Assembly (NCBI RefSeq): GCF_001418225.1
Contig: NZ_LIPT01000002.1
Coordinates: 434,001-498,000, forward strand
Source: Pannonibacter indicus
GTDB taxonomy: Bacteria; Pseudomonadota; Alphaproteobacteria; Rhizobiales; Stappiaceae
Reading direction: 5' to 3'
DNA length: 64,000 nt
The notes beneath the pieces were generated by a model that did not search any database, was not told where the DNA came from, and was given only the letters and a program-made list of their open reading frames with translations. Made by a program: the position numbers and the translations under genes. Below, one piece after another: positions 49,739-59,752 of this stretch (positions within the stretch are counted from its first letter, which is position 1; each line of letters starts with the position of its first letter).

Positions 49739-51004
49739 ATGCGGGAAATGAAACTCAAAGACCTCAAAGAGAAGACACCCACCGAGCTGCTGGCCTTCGC
49801 CGAAGAGCTCGAAGTCGAGAACGCCAGCACAATGCGCAAGCAGGAGCTGATGTTCGCCATCCTCAAGCGGCTTGCAGCCCAGGATGTTGAGATCATCGGC
49901 GAAGGTGTTGTTGAAGTACTCCAGGACGGCTTCGGCTTTCTCCGTTCGCCCGACGCAAATTACCTGCCGGGCCCCGACGACATTTATGTTTCCCCCTCGC
50001 AGATCCGGCGTTTCTCGCTTCGCACCGGCGATACGGTCGAAGGCCAGATCCGCAGCCCGAAAGAGGGTGAGCGCTATTTTGCGCTTCTCAAGGTCAATAC
50101 GATCAATTTTGAAGATCCGGAAAAGACCCGCCATAAGGTGCATTTCGACAATCTGACGCCGCTCTATCCCGATGAGCGCTTCAAGATGGAAGTCGCCGAC
50201 GCAGCGACCAAGGATCTGTCTTCCCGCATCATCGATCTGGTGGCACCGCTCGGCAAGGGCCAGCGCGCCCTGATCACCGCGCCGCCGCGCACCGGCAAGA
50301 CGGTGTTCCTGCAGAACATTGCCAAGTCCATCACCACGAACCACCCCGAATGCTATCTCATCGTTCTCTTGATCGATGAGCGTCCCGAAGAAGTGACGGA
50401 CATGCAGCGCACCGTGAAGGGTGAAGTGGTGTCCTCCACCTTCGACGAGCCGGCCGCCCGCCACGTGCAGGTGGCCGAAATGGTCATCGAGAAGGCCAAG
50501 CGCCTGGTGGAGCATGGCCGCGATGTGGTCATTCTTCTCGACTCCATCACCCGCCTTGGCCGTGCCTACAACACCGTCGTGCCGTCCTCCGGCAAGGTGC
50601 TGACCGGTGGTGTGGACGCCAACGCCCTGCAGCGCCCGAAGCGCTTCTTCGGCGCCGCGCGTAACATCGAAGAGGGTGGTTCGCTCACCATCATTGCCAC
50701 CGCGCTGATTGACACCGGCAGCCGCATGGACGAAGTGATCTTCGAAGAGTTCAAGGGCACGGGTAACTCCGAAATCATCCTGGACCGCAAGATCTCCGAC
50801 AAGCGCGTTTATCCGGCGATCGACATCCAGAGGTCCGGCACCCGCAAGGAAGAGCTGCTGGTGCCGCCGGAGCGTCTCAAGAAGACCTTCGTCCTGCGCC
50901 GCATTCTCAACCCGATGGGCACAGTCGATGCGGTTGAGTTCCTGCTCGACAAGCTGAAACAGACCAAGTCGAACGATGATTTCTTCGACAGCATGAACAC
51001 CTGA
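49739..51004 (+). CDS. rho: Transcription termination factor Rho
   Basis: Hexameric RNA helicase. 421 residues: N-terminal helix bundle ([20 protein letters not shown]), RNA-binding cold-shock-like domain ([22 protein letters not shown]), Walker [15 protein letters not shown], Walker [17 protein letters not shown], and the Q/R loops. A TTG at 49736 and ATG at 49748 are alternative starts; no clear SD is seen for any. Confidence 0.96.
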   Translation: MREMKLKDLKEKTPTELLAFAEELEVENASTMRKQELMFAILKRLAAQDVEIIGEGVVEVLQDGFGFLRSPDANYLPGPDDIYVSPSQIRRFSLRTGDTVEGQIRSPKEGERYFALLKVNTINFEDPEKTRHKVHFDNLTPLYPDERFKMEVADAATKDLSSRIIDLVAPLGKGQRALITAPPRTGKTVFLQNIAKSITTNHPECYLIVLLIDERPEEVTDMQRTVKGEVVSSTFDEPAARHVQVAEMVIEKAKRLVEHGRDVVILLDSITRLGRAYNTVVPSSGKVLTGGVDANALQRPKRFFGAARNIEEGGSLTIIATALIDTGSRMDEVIFEEFKGTGNSEIILDRKISDKRVYPAIDIQRSGTRKEELLVPPERLKKTFVLRRILNPMGTVDAVEFLLDKLKQTKSNDDFFDSMNT

Positions 51005-51027
51005 TCCGATTCGGATACGGTTCATTC

Positions 51028-51059
51028 AAACCCCCGGCAGGCAACGGCCGGGGGTTTTT
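51028..51059 (+). terminator. Terminator of rho
   Basis: CCCCCGGC (51031-51038) pairs with GCCGGGGG (51047-51054), followed by TTTTTG. Flanking AAA/TTT extend the stem. Confidence 0.88.
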
Positions 51060-51114
51060 GTTTGAGCCTATGGATTCGGTTTCGTATCAATCAGTTTCGG
51101 GTAGGAGAACAGCT

Positions 51115-51690
51115 ATGATCATCGAAACGGAACGGCTGGTGTTGCGGCCCTGGCGGGATGAAGATCTTGAACCCTTTGCCGCGCTCTGCGGCGACCCGCA
51201 GGTCATGCGCTATTTCTTGAAACCGCTGACCCTTGAGGAGACCGCAGCCCTGATCGCCCGTGCGAGGGAGAAAGAAGCCGCGGACGGCTTCTGCTTCCGG
51301 CCGGTGGAATGCAAGGCGGATGGGACCCTCGTCGGCATGGTCGGACTGTCGCGTCCTGTGTTTCCAGAGCCAGTGCCGTTCACGCCCTGTGTCGAGATCG
51401 GCTGGCGTCTGGCCCGGCACGCATGGGGGCAGGGCTATGCCAGCGAGGCAGCGGGAAGCTGGCTTCGATTCGGATTTGAAACGCTTCAGCTGAACGAGAT
51501 CGTGGCCTTCACCACCGTGACGAACACGCCATCGCGCAAGGTGATGCAGCGGCTGGGCATGAGCCATGATCCGGCAGATGACTTCGATCATCCGTCCGTA
51601 CCAGAGGACCATCCCCTTAGGCCGCATGTGCTCTACCGGCTTTCTCGGGAGAACTGGAAGGCTTTTGGAGCGGAACATGTTTCACGTTGA
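51115..51690 (+). CDS. GNAT family N-acetyltransferase
   Basis: 191 residues of the RimJ-like acetyltransferase group: MIIETERLVLRPWRDEDLEPF, acetyl-CoA region GWRLARHAWGQGYASEAAGSWL (R-x-x-W-G-Q-G-Y-A) and TNTPSRKVMQRLGM. Target unknown. Start at 51115 has GGAG at 8 bases; the frame is open back to 51058. Its stop codon TGA lies within the parS-like site at 51688. Confidence 0.85.
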   Translation: MIIETERLVLRPWRDEDLEPFAALCGDPQVMRYFLKPLTLEETAALIARAREKEAADGFCFRPVECKADGTLVGMVGLSRPVFPEPVPFTPCVEIGWRLARHAWGQGYASEAAGSWLRFGFETLQLNEIVAFTTVTNTPSRKVMQRLGMSHDPADDFDHPSVPEDHPLRPHVLYRLSRENWKAFGAEHVSR

Positions 51691-51703
51691 TTCACGTGAA
51701 ACA
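51678..51703. other. parS: parS-like sites, one half and one near-perfect
   Basis: TGTTTCACGT at 51678-51687 is a perfect left half. It runs into TGATTCACGTGAAACA at 51688-51703, 15 of 16 to consensus. The latter contains GATTC (GANTC) and overlaps the stop codon of the acetyltransferase gene. Confidence 0.8.
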
Positions 51704-51760
51704 CCCCGGCGGATGCGGGGAGAAAATGAATCGGGTCCGTATTGAAGGTCATCGACCCCA

Positions 51761-51794
51761 TCGTCACCGTCCCGGCCCAAGCCTGGGATGACGA
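51761..51794. repeat. Short palindromic intergenic repeat
   Basis: TCGTCA...CCCGG and CCTGGG...TGACGA form an imperfect hairpin around CCCAAG. This layout resembles GC-rich palindromic repeats scattered in alphaproteobacterial genomes. Confidence 0.4.
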
Positions 51795-51926
51795 TTGAGG
51801 GATGAGGTACATTTGATCCTGCTCATTTGAATCGGATGCGGATTGATTGGGTGGTTCCCCCTTTGCAGGGAAGGGCGAAGCAGGTATGGGCCTTGGCATG
51901 GATTTTCAGCTGCCAAGGCTTCTCTC

Positions 51927-53279
51927 ATGCAGGACACAATCTTTGCCCTTTCCAGCGGTACGCTTCCTTCCGGCGTCGCCGTGATCCGCTTGAGCGGGCC
52001 GTCAGCCTTTGATGCTCTTGGCTCTCTGTGCAGCTCCATGCCGCAGCCGCGTCAGGCAGCTCTGAGGGTGCTGCGGGATCCGCAGACACAGGAGCCGCTG
52101 GATCAGGCGCTGGTGCTGACCTTTCCCGGTCCGGCCAGCTTCACCGGTGAGGACGTTGTCGAGCTTCAGTGCCATGGGGGCCGCGCAGTGGTGGCAGCTG
52201 TTCTTAAGTCGCTAGGGGACCTGCCCGGCATGCGGCCTGCCGAACCCGGTGAGTTCACCCGCCGGGCCTTCGAGAAGGGCAGGCTGGATCTTACCGAAGT
52301 GGAGGGCCTGGCCGATCTCATCGCTGCCGAGACCGAGGCACAGCGGCGGCAGGCGTTCCGGCAGATGGATGGGGCGCTGGGGCGGCTCTATGAGGGCTGG
52401 CGTAAGCGGCTCGTCCACATGCGGGCGATGATCGAGGCAGACTTCGATTTTGCCGATGAAGAGGACGTGCCTGGCAGTGTGGCAGACACGGTCTGGGGTG
52501 AAGCTGCCATTCTGAAGCGCGAAGTGGCAGATCATTTGAATCGGTCCCGTTCCGGCGAGCGGCTGCGCGATGGTCTGCTGGTGGTGCTGATGGGGGCGCC
52601 GAATGCCGGCAAGTCGAGCCTCCTGAATGCCATAGCCGGACGGGAAGTGGCCATCGTCACCGAAGAGGCCGGCACGACACGGGACGTCATCGAGGTGCAT
52701 CTCGACCTTGATGGGTATCCCGTGACGCTTGCCGACACGGCCGGCCTGCGCAGCGGGGCAGGGCGGGTGGAGCAGGAAGGCATCCGCCGGGCGATGGAGA
52801 AGGGCCGGGCGGCAGACCTGATCCTCTGGGCGGTGGAGCCGGGTGGTCCTCTGCCGGAGGATGAAGGGCAAGGGCTGCCGGAGGCAATCCGCACTGAATC
52901 GGTTCCGGTCTGGATCATCTCCACCAAGGCAGATCTTGAGACTCCTACGAAACGAAACTTTTCCGGAACGATGCTGTATTTTCCTGTATCTGTTACCAAA
53001 GGCACCGGTCTTGATAACCTTTTTAAGGCCCTTGGACGTTTTGCTTCTGATATGTTCGGAAGCGGTGAGGTGGCACTCGCGACCCGCGAACGGCACCGTC
53101 ATTATCTCACTGATTGCCTAGGTGCCCTGCAGGATGCGGTGAGCCGGGATCATCTTCCGGCTGAGCTCCGGGCGGAAGACCTGCGCCGGGCCGCTGATGC
53201 GCTGGGGCGGATCACCGGCCGGATCGATGTGGAAGATCTTCTGGATGTGATTTTCCGGGAATTCTGCATCGGCAAGTGA
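51927..53279 (+). CDS. mnmE: tRNA uridine-5-carboxymethylaminomethyl modification GTPase
   Basis: With MnmG modifies the wobble uridine of certain tRNAs. 450 residues: N-terminal folate-binding domain (DTIFALSSGTLPSGVAVIRL), G domain with GAPNAGKSSLLNAIAG, TTRDVIEV and DTAGLR, and the C-terminal C-x-G-K box as FREFCIGK. Start at 51927 is chosen by homology. Separated from mnmG by the parS cluster. Confidence 0.96.
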   Translation: MQDTIFALSSGTLPSGVAVIRLSGPSAFDALGSLCSSMPQPRQAALRVLRDPQTQEPLDQALVLTFPGPASFTGEDVVELQCHGGRAVVAAVLKSLGDLPGMRPAEPGEFTRRAFEKGRLDLTEVEGLADLIAAETEAQRRQAFRQMDGALGRLYEGWRKRLVHMRAMIEADFDFADEEDVPGSVADTVWGEAAILKREVADHLNRSRSGERLRDGLLVVLMGAPNAGKSSLLNAIAGREVAIVTEEAGTTRDVIEVHLDLDGYPVTLADTAGLRSGAGRVEQEGIRRAMEKGRAADLILWAVEPGGPLPEDEGQGLPEAIRTESVPVWIISTKADLETPTKRNFSGTMLYFPVSVTKGTGLDNLFKALGRFASDMFGSGEVALATRERHRHYLTDCLGALQDAVSRDHLPAELRAEDLRRAADALGRITGRIDVEDLLDVIFREFCIGK

Positions 53280-53286
53280 GGCGAGG

Positions 53287-53462
53287 TGTTTCACGTGAAT
53301 CTGGTTCGGCTCCGGTTTCGAAGAATGGATCTGCCTGTTTCACGTGAATCATCTCTCCTCCGGAATGTGTCTTGAGGGTGTTTCACGTGAATCATATCTG
53401 AGGCGTGATGAATGTTTCACGTGAATCCGTTCCGGTCTCGCCTGCGTGATTCACGTGAAATG
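53287..53462. other. parS: Cluster of five parS-like sites between mnmE and mnmG
   Basis: Sites at 53287-53302 (14/16), 53336-53351 (15/16), 53379-53394 (15/16), 53413-53428 (14/16) and 53447-53462 (13/16) to TGTTTCACGTGAAACA, all with a perfect TTCACGTGAA core. Four read TGTTTCACGTGAATC and the last TGATTCACGTGAAAT, so each has a GANTC site at one edge. parA and parB follow at 56.2-58.1 kb. Confidence 0.88.
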
Positions 53463-53465
53463 GCT

Positions 53466-53495
53466 TTGACCCCTGACAGGTGATTTCCGTATAAG
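53466..53495 (+). promoter_or_regulatory. Sigma-70-type promoter for mnmG-rsmG-parA-parB
   Basis: TTGACC (53466-53471) and TATAAG (53490-53495) with 18 bp between, 130 bp before mnmG and immediately after the last parS site, so ParB bound there could affect transcription. Confidence 0.55.
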
Positions 53496-53626
53496 GAAGT
53501 CAGTTTGGCCGGTCTGTTTTCTGGTGGTTCCTTGTGAGGGGTCTCGGGTGCTGGCTGTGATTTTCTCTTGTCTGGTGATCGGCGCTGGCGGGTGCAGTCA
53601 TGTGCCCGTCCGGGATCGGGATTTGA

Positions 53627-55507
53627 ATGGCGATGGATCAGTCTCTGACCTTTGATGTGGTGGTGATCGGTGGCGGGCATGCGGGCTGTGAGGCAGTTGC
53701 GGCTGCGGCGCGCATGGGTGCGCGCACGGCCCTGGTGACGCACAAGTTCGAAACCATCGGTGTCATGTCCTGTAACCCGGCGATTGGTGGTCTCGGTAAG
53801 GGGCATCTCGTCCGCGAGATTGACGCGCTGGATGGTCTGATGGGCCGGGTTGCCGACAGGGCAGGGATCCAGTTCCGGCTGCTGAACCGGCGCAAGGGGC
53901 CTGCGGTGCGTGGTCCCCGGGCTCAGGCAGACCGTAAGCTCTACCGGGCGGCGATGCAGGAAGAGATCCGGGTGATGCCGAACCTGACCGTCGTCGAAGG
54001 TGAGGCGCATGGCCTAGAGACTGCGGATGGCCGTGTCTCGGCAGTGACACTGGCGGATGGCCGCCGGATCGTTTGTGGTGCGGTGGTGCTGACGACCGGC
54101 ACCTTCCTGCGCGGGCTCATTCATATCGGTGACCGCAAGATCCCGGCGGGCCGGGTGGGCGAGCAGCCCGCGATGGGTCTTTCCGCTTCGCTGGAAGCCC
54201 TCGGCTTTGCACTCGGCCGCCTGAAGACAGGGACGCCCGCCCGCCTCGATGGCCGTACCATTGACTGGGCGCGGCTGGAAGAGCAGCCGGGTGATGACGA
54301 GCCGGTGCCGTTCTCGACGCTGACAACGGCGATCACCACGCCGCAGGTGCCGTGCCATATCACCCGCACCACGGAAGAGACGCATCGCATCATCCGCGAG
54401 AACCTTCACCGCTCGGCCATGTATTCTGGCGAGATCAAGGGCAGGGGGCCGCGCTACTGTCCGTCCATCGAGGACAAGATCGTCCGTTTCGGTGACCGGG
54501 ATGGGCATCAGATTTTTCTGGAGCCGGAGGGGCTGGATGATCACACGATCTATCCGAACGGCATTTCCACCTCGCTGCCGGAAGATGCCCAGCATGCCTT
54601 CCTGCGCAGCATCCCCGGTCTGGAAAAGGTCGAGGTGCTGCAGACCGGTTATGCCATAGAATATGACCATGTGGACCCGCGCGAGCTGAAGACGACGCTG
54701 GAAGCCAAGCGCTGCAAGGGGCTGTTCCTGGCCGGTCAGATCAATGGCACCACCGGCTATGAAGAGGCGGGGGCGCAGGGCTTGCTCGCCGGTCTCAATG
54801 CCGCGCTTGTGGCATCGGGCGGCTCGCGCGATTTCGTGGTGGACCGGGGGCAGGGCTATATCGGCGTAATGGTCGATGATCTCGTCACCCGCGGCATCAC
54901 GGAGCCCTACCGCATGTTCACCTCGCGGGCGGAATACCGTTTGTCCCTGCGTGCCGACAATGCGGACCAGCGGCTGACGCCGGCCGGTCTGGATCTGGGC
55001 TGCATCGGCAGTGACCGGCGTGAGGTCTTTGATGCAAAGCTCGGTAAGCTTGAGGCGGCCCGCGAGCTGATGCAGGGTCTGACCGTAACCCCGTCGCAAG
55101 CGGCAAAACATGGCTTGCCGGTCAATCAGGATGGGGTGCGGCGCAGTGCCTTCGATCTGCTGGCCTATCCGGACATGACCATTGACCGGCTCTTCGGCGT
55201 GTGGCCGGAGCTGGCAGGTGTCGAACCCGCCATTGCCGAACAGGTGGCGACGGACGCGCTCTACTCGGTCTATCTCGACCGGCAGGCTTCCGACATTGCT
55301 GCCCTGCGCCGGGATGAGGCGCTGGCCATTCCGGAGGACTTTGATTTCTCCGCGCTCGCCGGTCTGTCTAATGAAGTGCGGCAGAAGCTGGAACTGGTGC
55401 GGCCCGGAACAATGGGGCAGGCGGCGCGCATGGATGGCATGACGCCTGCCGCGCTGACACTGCTTCTGTCTCAAGTGAAGCGGCATGAACGCCGCGGCGC
55501 CGCCTGA
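53627..55507 (+). CDS. mnmG: tRNA uridine-5-carboxymethylaminomethyl modification enzyme
   Basis: FAD partner of MnmE. 626 residues; FAD loop [21 protein letters not shown], conserved [22 protein letters not shown] and [17 protein letters not shown]. Two ATGs (53627, 53633) are possible. Its end overlaps the earliest rsmG start. Confidence 0.96.
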   Translation: MAMDQSLTFDVVVIGGGHAGCEAVAAAARMGARTALVTHKFETIGVMSCNPAIGGLGKGHLVREIDALDGLMGRVADRAGIQFRLLNRRKGPAVRGPRAQADRKLYRAAMQEEIRVMPNLTVVEGEAHGLETADGRVSAVTLADGRRIVCGAVVLTTGTFLRGLIHIGDRKIPAGRVGEQPAMGLSASLEALGFALGRLKTGTPARLDGRTIDWARLEEQPGDDEPVPFSTLTTAITTPQVPCHITRTTEETHRIIRENLHRSAMYSGEIKGRGPRYCPSIEDKIVRFGDRDGHQIFLEPEGLDDHTIYPNGISTSLPEDAQHAFLRSIPGLEKVEVLQTGYAIEYDHVDPRELKTTLEAKRCKGLFLAGQINGTTGYEEAGAQGLLAGLNAALVASGGSRDFVVDRGQGYIGVMVDDLVTRGITEPYRMFTSRAEYRLSLRADNADQRLTPAGLDLGCIGSDRREVFDAKLGKLEAARELMQGLTVTPSQAAKHGLPVNQDGVRRSAFDLLAYPDMTIDRLFGVWPELAGVEPAIAEQVATDALYSVYLDRQASDIAALRRDEALAIPEDFDFSALAGLSNEVRQKLELVRPGTMGQAARMDGMTPAALTLLLSQVKRHERRGAA

Positions 55508-55520
55508 GGGGCCTGTGGAT

Positions 55521-56207
55521 ATGGCTGTGAAGAACCTGAGGGATGGCCCTCAGATCCTGCAAGAGTTTGTTTCTGTTTCACGTGAAACTGAGGAGAGGCT
55601 GAAGATCTATGTGGATCTTGTGCTGCGCTGGCAGCCGGCCCAGAATCTGATTGCGCCTTCGACCATTCCGGAGATCTGGCGGCGGCACGTGGCGGACAGT
55701 CTGCAGCCGCATCTGTGCCGGCCGGAGGCAAGGCGTTGGGTGGACCTCGGCAGCGGGGCAGGCTTTCCGGGCATCGTCACGGCCATCCTCCTGGCCGAGG
55801 TGCCGGAGGCCCATGTCTATTTCGTCGAGAGCAATCAGCGCAAGGCAGCCTTCCTGCGCACGGCACTGCGCGAGACCGGTTCGAAAGGCACGGTGATGCC
55901 GGAGCGGATCGAATCGGTGGCGCAACAATGGCCCCATGGCAAGGTGGATGCAGTTTCCGCCCGGGCGCTGGCTTCTCTGGCCGAGCTTCTGGACTATTCC
56001 CATCCCTTCCTCGCGGAGGGAGCTGTGGCTGTTTTCCACAAAGGGCGCGATTTTCAGCGGGAGATTGATGAAGCGTCTCACGCCTGGAGTTTTGATCTGG
56101 TAGAACGGATCAGTCTCATTGATCCCGAGAGCCGCATGCTGACCCTCTCCAGCGTGTCGCCCCGATCCAACGAGGCCGGTTCTATCAAGGAAGGATCCCA
56201 CGGATGA
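55521..56207 (+). CDS. rsmG: 16S rRNA (guanine527-N7)-methyltransferase
   Basis: Methylates G527 of 16S rRNA. 228 residues from MAVKNLRDGPQILQEF; SAM loop WVDLGSGAGFPGIVTAILL and VESNQRKAAFLRTALRE. The ATG at 55521 has GAGGGG 8-9 bases upstream; ATG 55485 overlapping mnmG is the alternative. Codons near the start (VSRET) are formed by a parS site. Its stop overlaps parA by ATGA. Confidence 0.93.
   Translation: MAVKNLRDGPQILQEFVSVSRETEERLKIYVDLVLRWQPAQNLIAPSTIPEIWRRHVADSLQPHLCRPEARRWVDLGSGAGFPGIVTAILLAEVPEAHVYFVESNQRKAAFLRTALRETGSKGTVMPERIESVAQQWPHGKVDAVSARALASLAELLDYSHPFLAEGAVAVFHKGRDFQREIDEASHAWSFDLVERISLIDPESRMLTLSSVSPRSNEAGSIKEGSHG
55574..55589. other. parS: parS-like site inside rsmG
   Basis: TGTTTCACGTGAAACT, 15 of 16 to consensus, in the coding sequence of rsmG. 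It is the only parS candidate here without a GANTC site and the closest to parAB. Confidence 0.85.
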
Positions 56208-57028
56208 GCAGGCTTCCTGAATTGCCGCGCGTGCTGGCTTTGGCCAATCAGAAGGGCGGTGTGGGCAAGACCACCACTGCCATCAACCTCGGCACCGCGC
56301 TGGCCGCTATTGGTGAACGCGTTCTGGTGATCGATCTCGATCCGCAGGGTAACGCTTCCACCGGTCTTGGCATTGACCGGCGCGACCGGAATCTCTCGAC
56401 CTATGACGTGCTCTGCGGCGATTGCTCGCTGGAAGAAGCGGTGAAGGAAACCGCCGTGCCGCGCCTCTGGGTCGCACCGTCCACCATGGACCTTCTCGGC
56501 CTCGAGCTGGAAATCGCCTCCAGCGCCGATCGGGCCTACCGTCTGCGCAAGGCCATCGAGCGGTTTGCAACGTCGGCGCTGTTTGCGGAGCTGAAGTTCA
56601 CCTATGTGCTGGTGGACTGCCCGCCGTCGCTGAACCTGCTGACGATCAATGCCCTGTCGGCGTCGCATTCCATTCTGGTGCCGCTGCAGTGCGAGTTCTT
56701 CGCGCTGGAAGGTCTGTCGCAGCTTCTCTCCACGGTTGAGCAGGTGCGCAATGCGCTGAACAACGAGCTGACCATCCATGGCATCGTCCTGACCATGTAT
56801 GACAGCCGCAACAACCTCTCCAGCCAGGTGGTGGCCGATGTGCGCGAGACGATGGGGGATGCGGTCTATGAGACCATCATCCCGCGCAACGTGCGTATCT
56901 CGGAAGCCCCGTCCTATGGCAAGCCAGCGCTGCTTTATGATCTGAAATGCGCAGGCAGCCAGGCCTATCTGCGGCTGGCGTCCGAGATCATTCAGCGCGA
57001 GCGGGAGCTGCGGAAAGTGGCAGCCTGA
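56204..57028 (+). CDS. parA: Chromosome partitioning ATPase ParA
   Basis: 274 residues; deviant Walker A NQKGGVGKTTTAINLGTALA, switch I region VIDLDPQGNASTGLG and YVLVDCPPSLNLLTINAL. Forms a nucleoid gradient that pulls ParB-parS complexes apart. Coupled to rsmG by ATGA; parB follows after 110 bp. Confidence 0.97.
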   Translation: MSRLPELPRVLALANQKGGVGKTTTAINLGTALAAIGERVLVIDLDPQGNASTGLGIDRRDRNLSTYDVLCGDCSLEEAVKETAVPRLWVAPSTMDLLGLELEIASSADRAYRLRKAIERFATSALFAELKFTYVLVDCPPSLNLLTINALSASHSILVPLQCEFFALEGLSQLLSTVEQVRNALNNELTIHGIVLTMYDSRNNLSSQVVADVRETMGDAVYETIIPRNVRISEAPSYGKPALLYDLKCAGSQAYLRLASEIIQRERELRKVAA

Positions 57029-57138
57029 GGCTGACGGCACAGGCTTGAAAGTTTCATGGAACGCGGAGCAAAGCCCCTGTGAGGGCAGGGCCCGCGTTCT
57101 TTCATTCGTATGATGTGACGCGCAAGCGGAGAAGACCA

Positions 57139-58062
57139 ATGGCGGAAGAAGGCGGACGCAACAAGCGGCTGGGACGCGGGCTGGCAGCCCTGATCGGTGA
57201 TGCGGGCATTACCACGGCTGCAGAACCGGCGGCACAGAGCGCGGACAAGGCGCCGCCGCGGGATTCGCGCAAGGTGCCGGTCGAGTTTCTGGAGCCGAAC
57301 CCGCGCAACCCGCGCAAGACCTTCGTGGAGAAGGATCTGACGGAACTGACCGACTCCATCCGGGAGAAGGGCATCATCCAGCCGATCCTCGTGCGCCCGG
57401 CAGCAGGCAAGCCGAACCATTTCGAGATCATCGCCGGTGAACGCCGCTGGCGGGCGGCGCAGCGCGCAGGCCTGCATGAAGTGCCGGTGATCATCCGCGA
57501 CATCACCGATCAGGAAGCGCTGGAACTGGCGATCATCGAGAACGTGCAGCGCGCGGATCTTAACCCGATCGAAGAAGCGCTCGGCTATGAGCAGCTGACG
57601 GCCGAATTCAACTACAGCCAGGGCGAACTTGCCAAGCTCATCGGCAAGAGCCGCAGCCACGTGGCCAACACCCTGCGCCTGCTGAAGCTGCCGAATGCGG
57701 TGAAGGATTATCTGTCCGAAGGCCTGATCACTGCCGGCCATGCCCGGGCGCTGATCACGCTGGAGGATCCTTCGGCGCTGGCGGAGCTGATCGTGGAGAA
57801 GGGCCTGTCCGTACGCGAAGCGGAGAAGCTGGCTCAAGACCCGGAAATCCTCTCCAAACTCTCTGGTCCCAAGGATCCGGTGACCCGGGCCGAAAAGGAC
57901 GCAGACACCCGCGCCCTTGAAAAGCGGCTGACCGATACGCTGGGCCTCAAGGTCGCCATCGGCCACAAGCCGGGCAAGGATGCGGGCGAGCTGAAGATCA
58001 AATATGCCTCGCTGGAGCAGCTGGATGAGCTGTGCCGCAGGCTGGGCATCGAGACACGTTAA
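57139..58062 (+). CDS. parB: Chromosome partitioning CTPase/DNA-binding protein ParB
   Basis: 307 residues. N-terminal ParB/Srx-like domain (VPVEFLEPNPRNPRKTF, IAGERRWRAAQRAGLHEVPV) with the GERRWRA CTP-binding motif. HTH domain follows (YSQGELAKLIGKSRSHVANT) and a C-terminal dimerisation domain. Binds the parS sites listed here. SD GGAG at 8 bases. Confidence 0.97.
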   Translation: MAEEGGRNKRLGRGLAALIGDAGITTAAEPAAQSADKAPPRDSRKVPVEFLEPNPRNPRKTFVEKDLTELTDSIREKGIIQPILVRPAAGKPNHFEIIAGERRWRAAQRAGLHEVPVIIRDITDQEALELAIIENVQRADLNPIEEALGYEQLTAEFNYSQGELAKLIGKSRSHVANTLRLLKLPNAVKDYLSEGLITAGHARALITLEDPSALAELIVEKGLSVREAEKLAQDPEILSKLSGPKDPVTRAEKDADTRALEKRLTDTLGLKVAIGHKPGKDAGELKIKYASLEQLDELCRRLGIETR

Positions 58063-58093
58063 CAGGCGTTAACGAAGTCGAATCGGAAGCGGT

Positions 58094-58120
58094 CCGGATG
58101 CGAATCCGGGCTGTTTTTTG
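58094..58120 (+). terminator. Terminator of parB
   Basis: CCGGAT-GCGA-ATCCGG (58094-58109), then GCTGTTTTTTG. Confidence 0.8.
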
Positions 58121-58132
58121 TTTCGGGGAAGA

Positions 58133-59176
58133 TCAACGGCGGGCGGCGCTGCGGGCGCGGGCGACGCGGGCGAGGGTCAGTAGCGTTTCGGACAGAACCG
58201 GCATGCCGATCCGGTCATTCAGGCGGGCGGTGCGCATGGTCTCGGCAAGCCGTGTCATGGCCCGTTCCAGATCGGGCGCGGCCCAGATGGACAGCTGGCG
58301 GGTGAGGGCGGCCTTGCGCTTGAAGAACACCGGTGGCTTGACGTTTTCGATGATGGTGGCAGCTTGTCCGCCGGAATCCACGTCTGCCCGCAGCCGGTGC
58401 AGCCACTGGAAGTGGCCGAGCACCTGACCGGCGATGACGGAGGCATTGCTGCCAGCTGCTTCCAGCCGTTCAAGGCCGTGATCAAGGGCGGCAAGGTCGC
58501 CGCCTGCAGCCGCATCAATCAGCTCCGATAGCTCGAAGGACGAGGCATCGCCGATGATGGCTTCGATGTCGTCCGTCTCGATACGGCCCTTGCCGAGGGC
58601 ATAGAGGCACAGTTTGCGCAGCTCGCCCCTGCTGGCCATCCGGTCACCGCCCAGAAGCCCGTGCAGGCTCTGGCGCGCCTCACGGCTGATGGTAAGCCCG
58701 GCAAGGCGGGTTTCCTCGTCTATGAGCGCTTCCAGGTCACGGGCGGTGTCGGCATAGCAGGGAATGGCAACAGCGCGCTTGTCGGCCTCGAAAAGCTTGC
58801 GCAGGCCCGTGCCCTTCTTCAGGTCTCCGGCTTCGATGACGACCACGGCCGGGCAATCCGTGAGGGCAAGGACCGGCGTGACGGCCGGAGACAGGTTCTT
58901 GCCGCCGCCATCCTTGACCCAGATGGTGCGTTTGCCGCCGAAAAGGGGAATGGTCAGGGCCTCGTCGATCAGACGATTCGGGTCTGAAACGATGTCACTG
59001 GCATCGATCTTGGCGAGGCTGAAGGGATCGTTGTTGCCGTCGCTGACGGCGGCCACAAGGGCCTGGGTCCGCTCGGACACCAGGCCCGTATCAGGGCCAT
59101 AGACGAGGATCGCGTGGACACTGGCCGGAGGCTTGGCGACAAACCTGTCAATGTCACCGGCTTTGAGCGCGACCAC
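58133..59176 (-). CDS. holA: DNA polymerase III delta subunit
   Basis: Clamp-loader subunit that opens the beta ring. 347 residues: start MVALKAGDIDRFVAKPPASVHAILVYGPDTGLV, the degenerate nucleotide fold, and RLAETMRTARLNDRIGMPVL near the end, as in alphaproteobacterial HolA. Follows lptE by 12 bp on the minus strand, in the conserved leuS-lptE-holA order. Confidence 0.92.
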   Translation of the reverse strand: MVALKAGDIDRFVAKPPASVHAILVYGPDTGLVSERTQALVAAVSDGNNDPFSLAKIDASDIVSDPNRLIDEALTIPLFGGKRTIWVKDGGGKNLSPAVTPVLALTDCPAVVVIEAGDLKKGTGLRKLFEADKRAVAIPCYADTARDLEALIDEETRLAGLTISREARQSLHGLLGGDRMASRGELRKLCLYALGKGRIETDDIEAIIGDASSFELSELIDAAAGGDLAALDHGLERLEAAGSNASVIAGQVLGHFQWLHRLRADVDSGGQAATIIENVKPPVFFKRKAALTRQLSIWAAPDLERAMTRLAETMRTARLNDRIGMPVLSETLLTLARVARARSAARR

Positions 59177-59188
59177 GGAAACCTGTCC

Positions 59189-59752
59189 TTACTTGCGCGT
59201 GGCGAAGTAGCCGGCGATGCGGGCAGTCATGTCCTGCGCCACCTGCTTGGCCACACGCTCTTCCGCATCCCGCTGGGCGCGCAGGTTGGCGAAACGCTGG
59301 CTGGAGAAGTCATAGGAGGCGCTGGCAAAGGACTTGCCGGTCATCAGCGTGCGCTGTGTCGCCCTTTCATAGAGCACGAAGGTGACATTCATCGTCATCG
59401 TATAGGAGGCCGGGACATCGGCCAGCTGCTCGACACCAATGGACGTGGAGCTGACATTGCCGACGAGTCTCAGGTCATATTTCTTTTCTGCCGTTGAATT
59501 GCCGCGCTCGAAGTTGAACATCAGCTCCGTCAGAAGTACCCGCCTCGTATTGGCACCGAGCGTATCGATCGTGTCGATCCGGATAGCTGCCAGGTCACTT
59601 TGCACATGGGATGCCGTCGAGGCATCACCGGGCGTCAGGCTGCCATAGAGCGGGCGCACCTGGCAGCCGCCCAGAAGGGCGGCGCCGGCAACGAGCAGGG
59701 CAAGGGTCAGTTTGGTGCCGCCAGTGCGGCCAGAGGCGTTAGGCAACGACAT
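59189..59752 (-). CDS. lptE: LPS assembly lipoprotein LptE
   Basis: 187 residues. Lipoprotein signal ending [19 protein letters not shown] with lipobox LGGC. The rest is the small LptE fold of alphaproteobacteria ([37 protein letters not shown]). Partners LptD in placing LPS in the outer membrane. Its start overlaps the leuS end by 14 bp. Confidence 0.87.
   Translation of the reverse strand: MSLPNASGRTGGTKLTLALLVAGAALLGGCQVRPLYGSLTPGDASTASHVQSDLAAIRIDTIDTLGANTRRVLLTELMFNFERGNSTAEKKYDLRLVGNVSSTSIGVEQLADVPASYTMTMNVTFVLYERATQRTLMTGKSFASASYDFSSQRFANLRAQRDAEERVAKQVAQDMTARIAGYFATRK

Noticed and set aside
58060-58073. TTAA-N6-TTAA at the parB stop as a CtrA site
   Set aside because: Spacing is 6, not 7, and it lies at a gene end.
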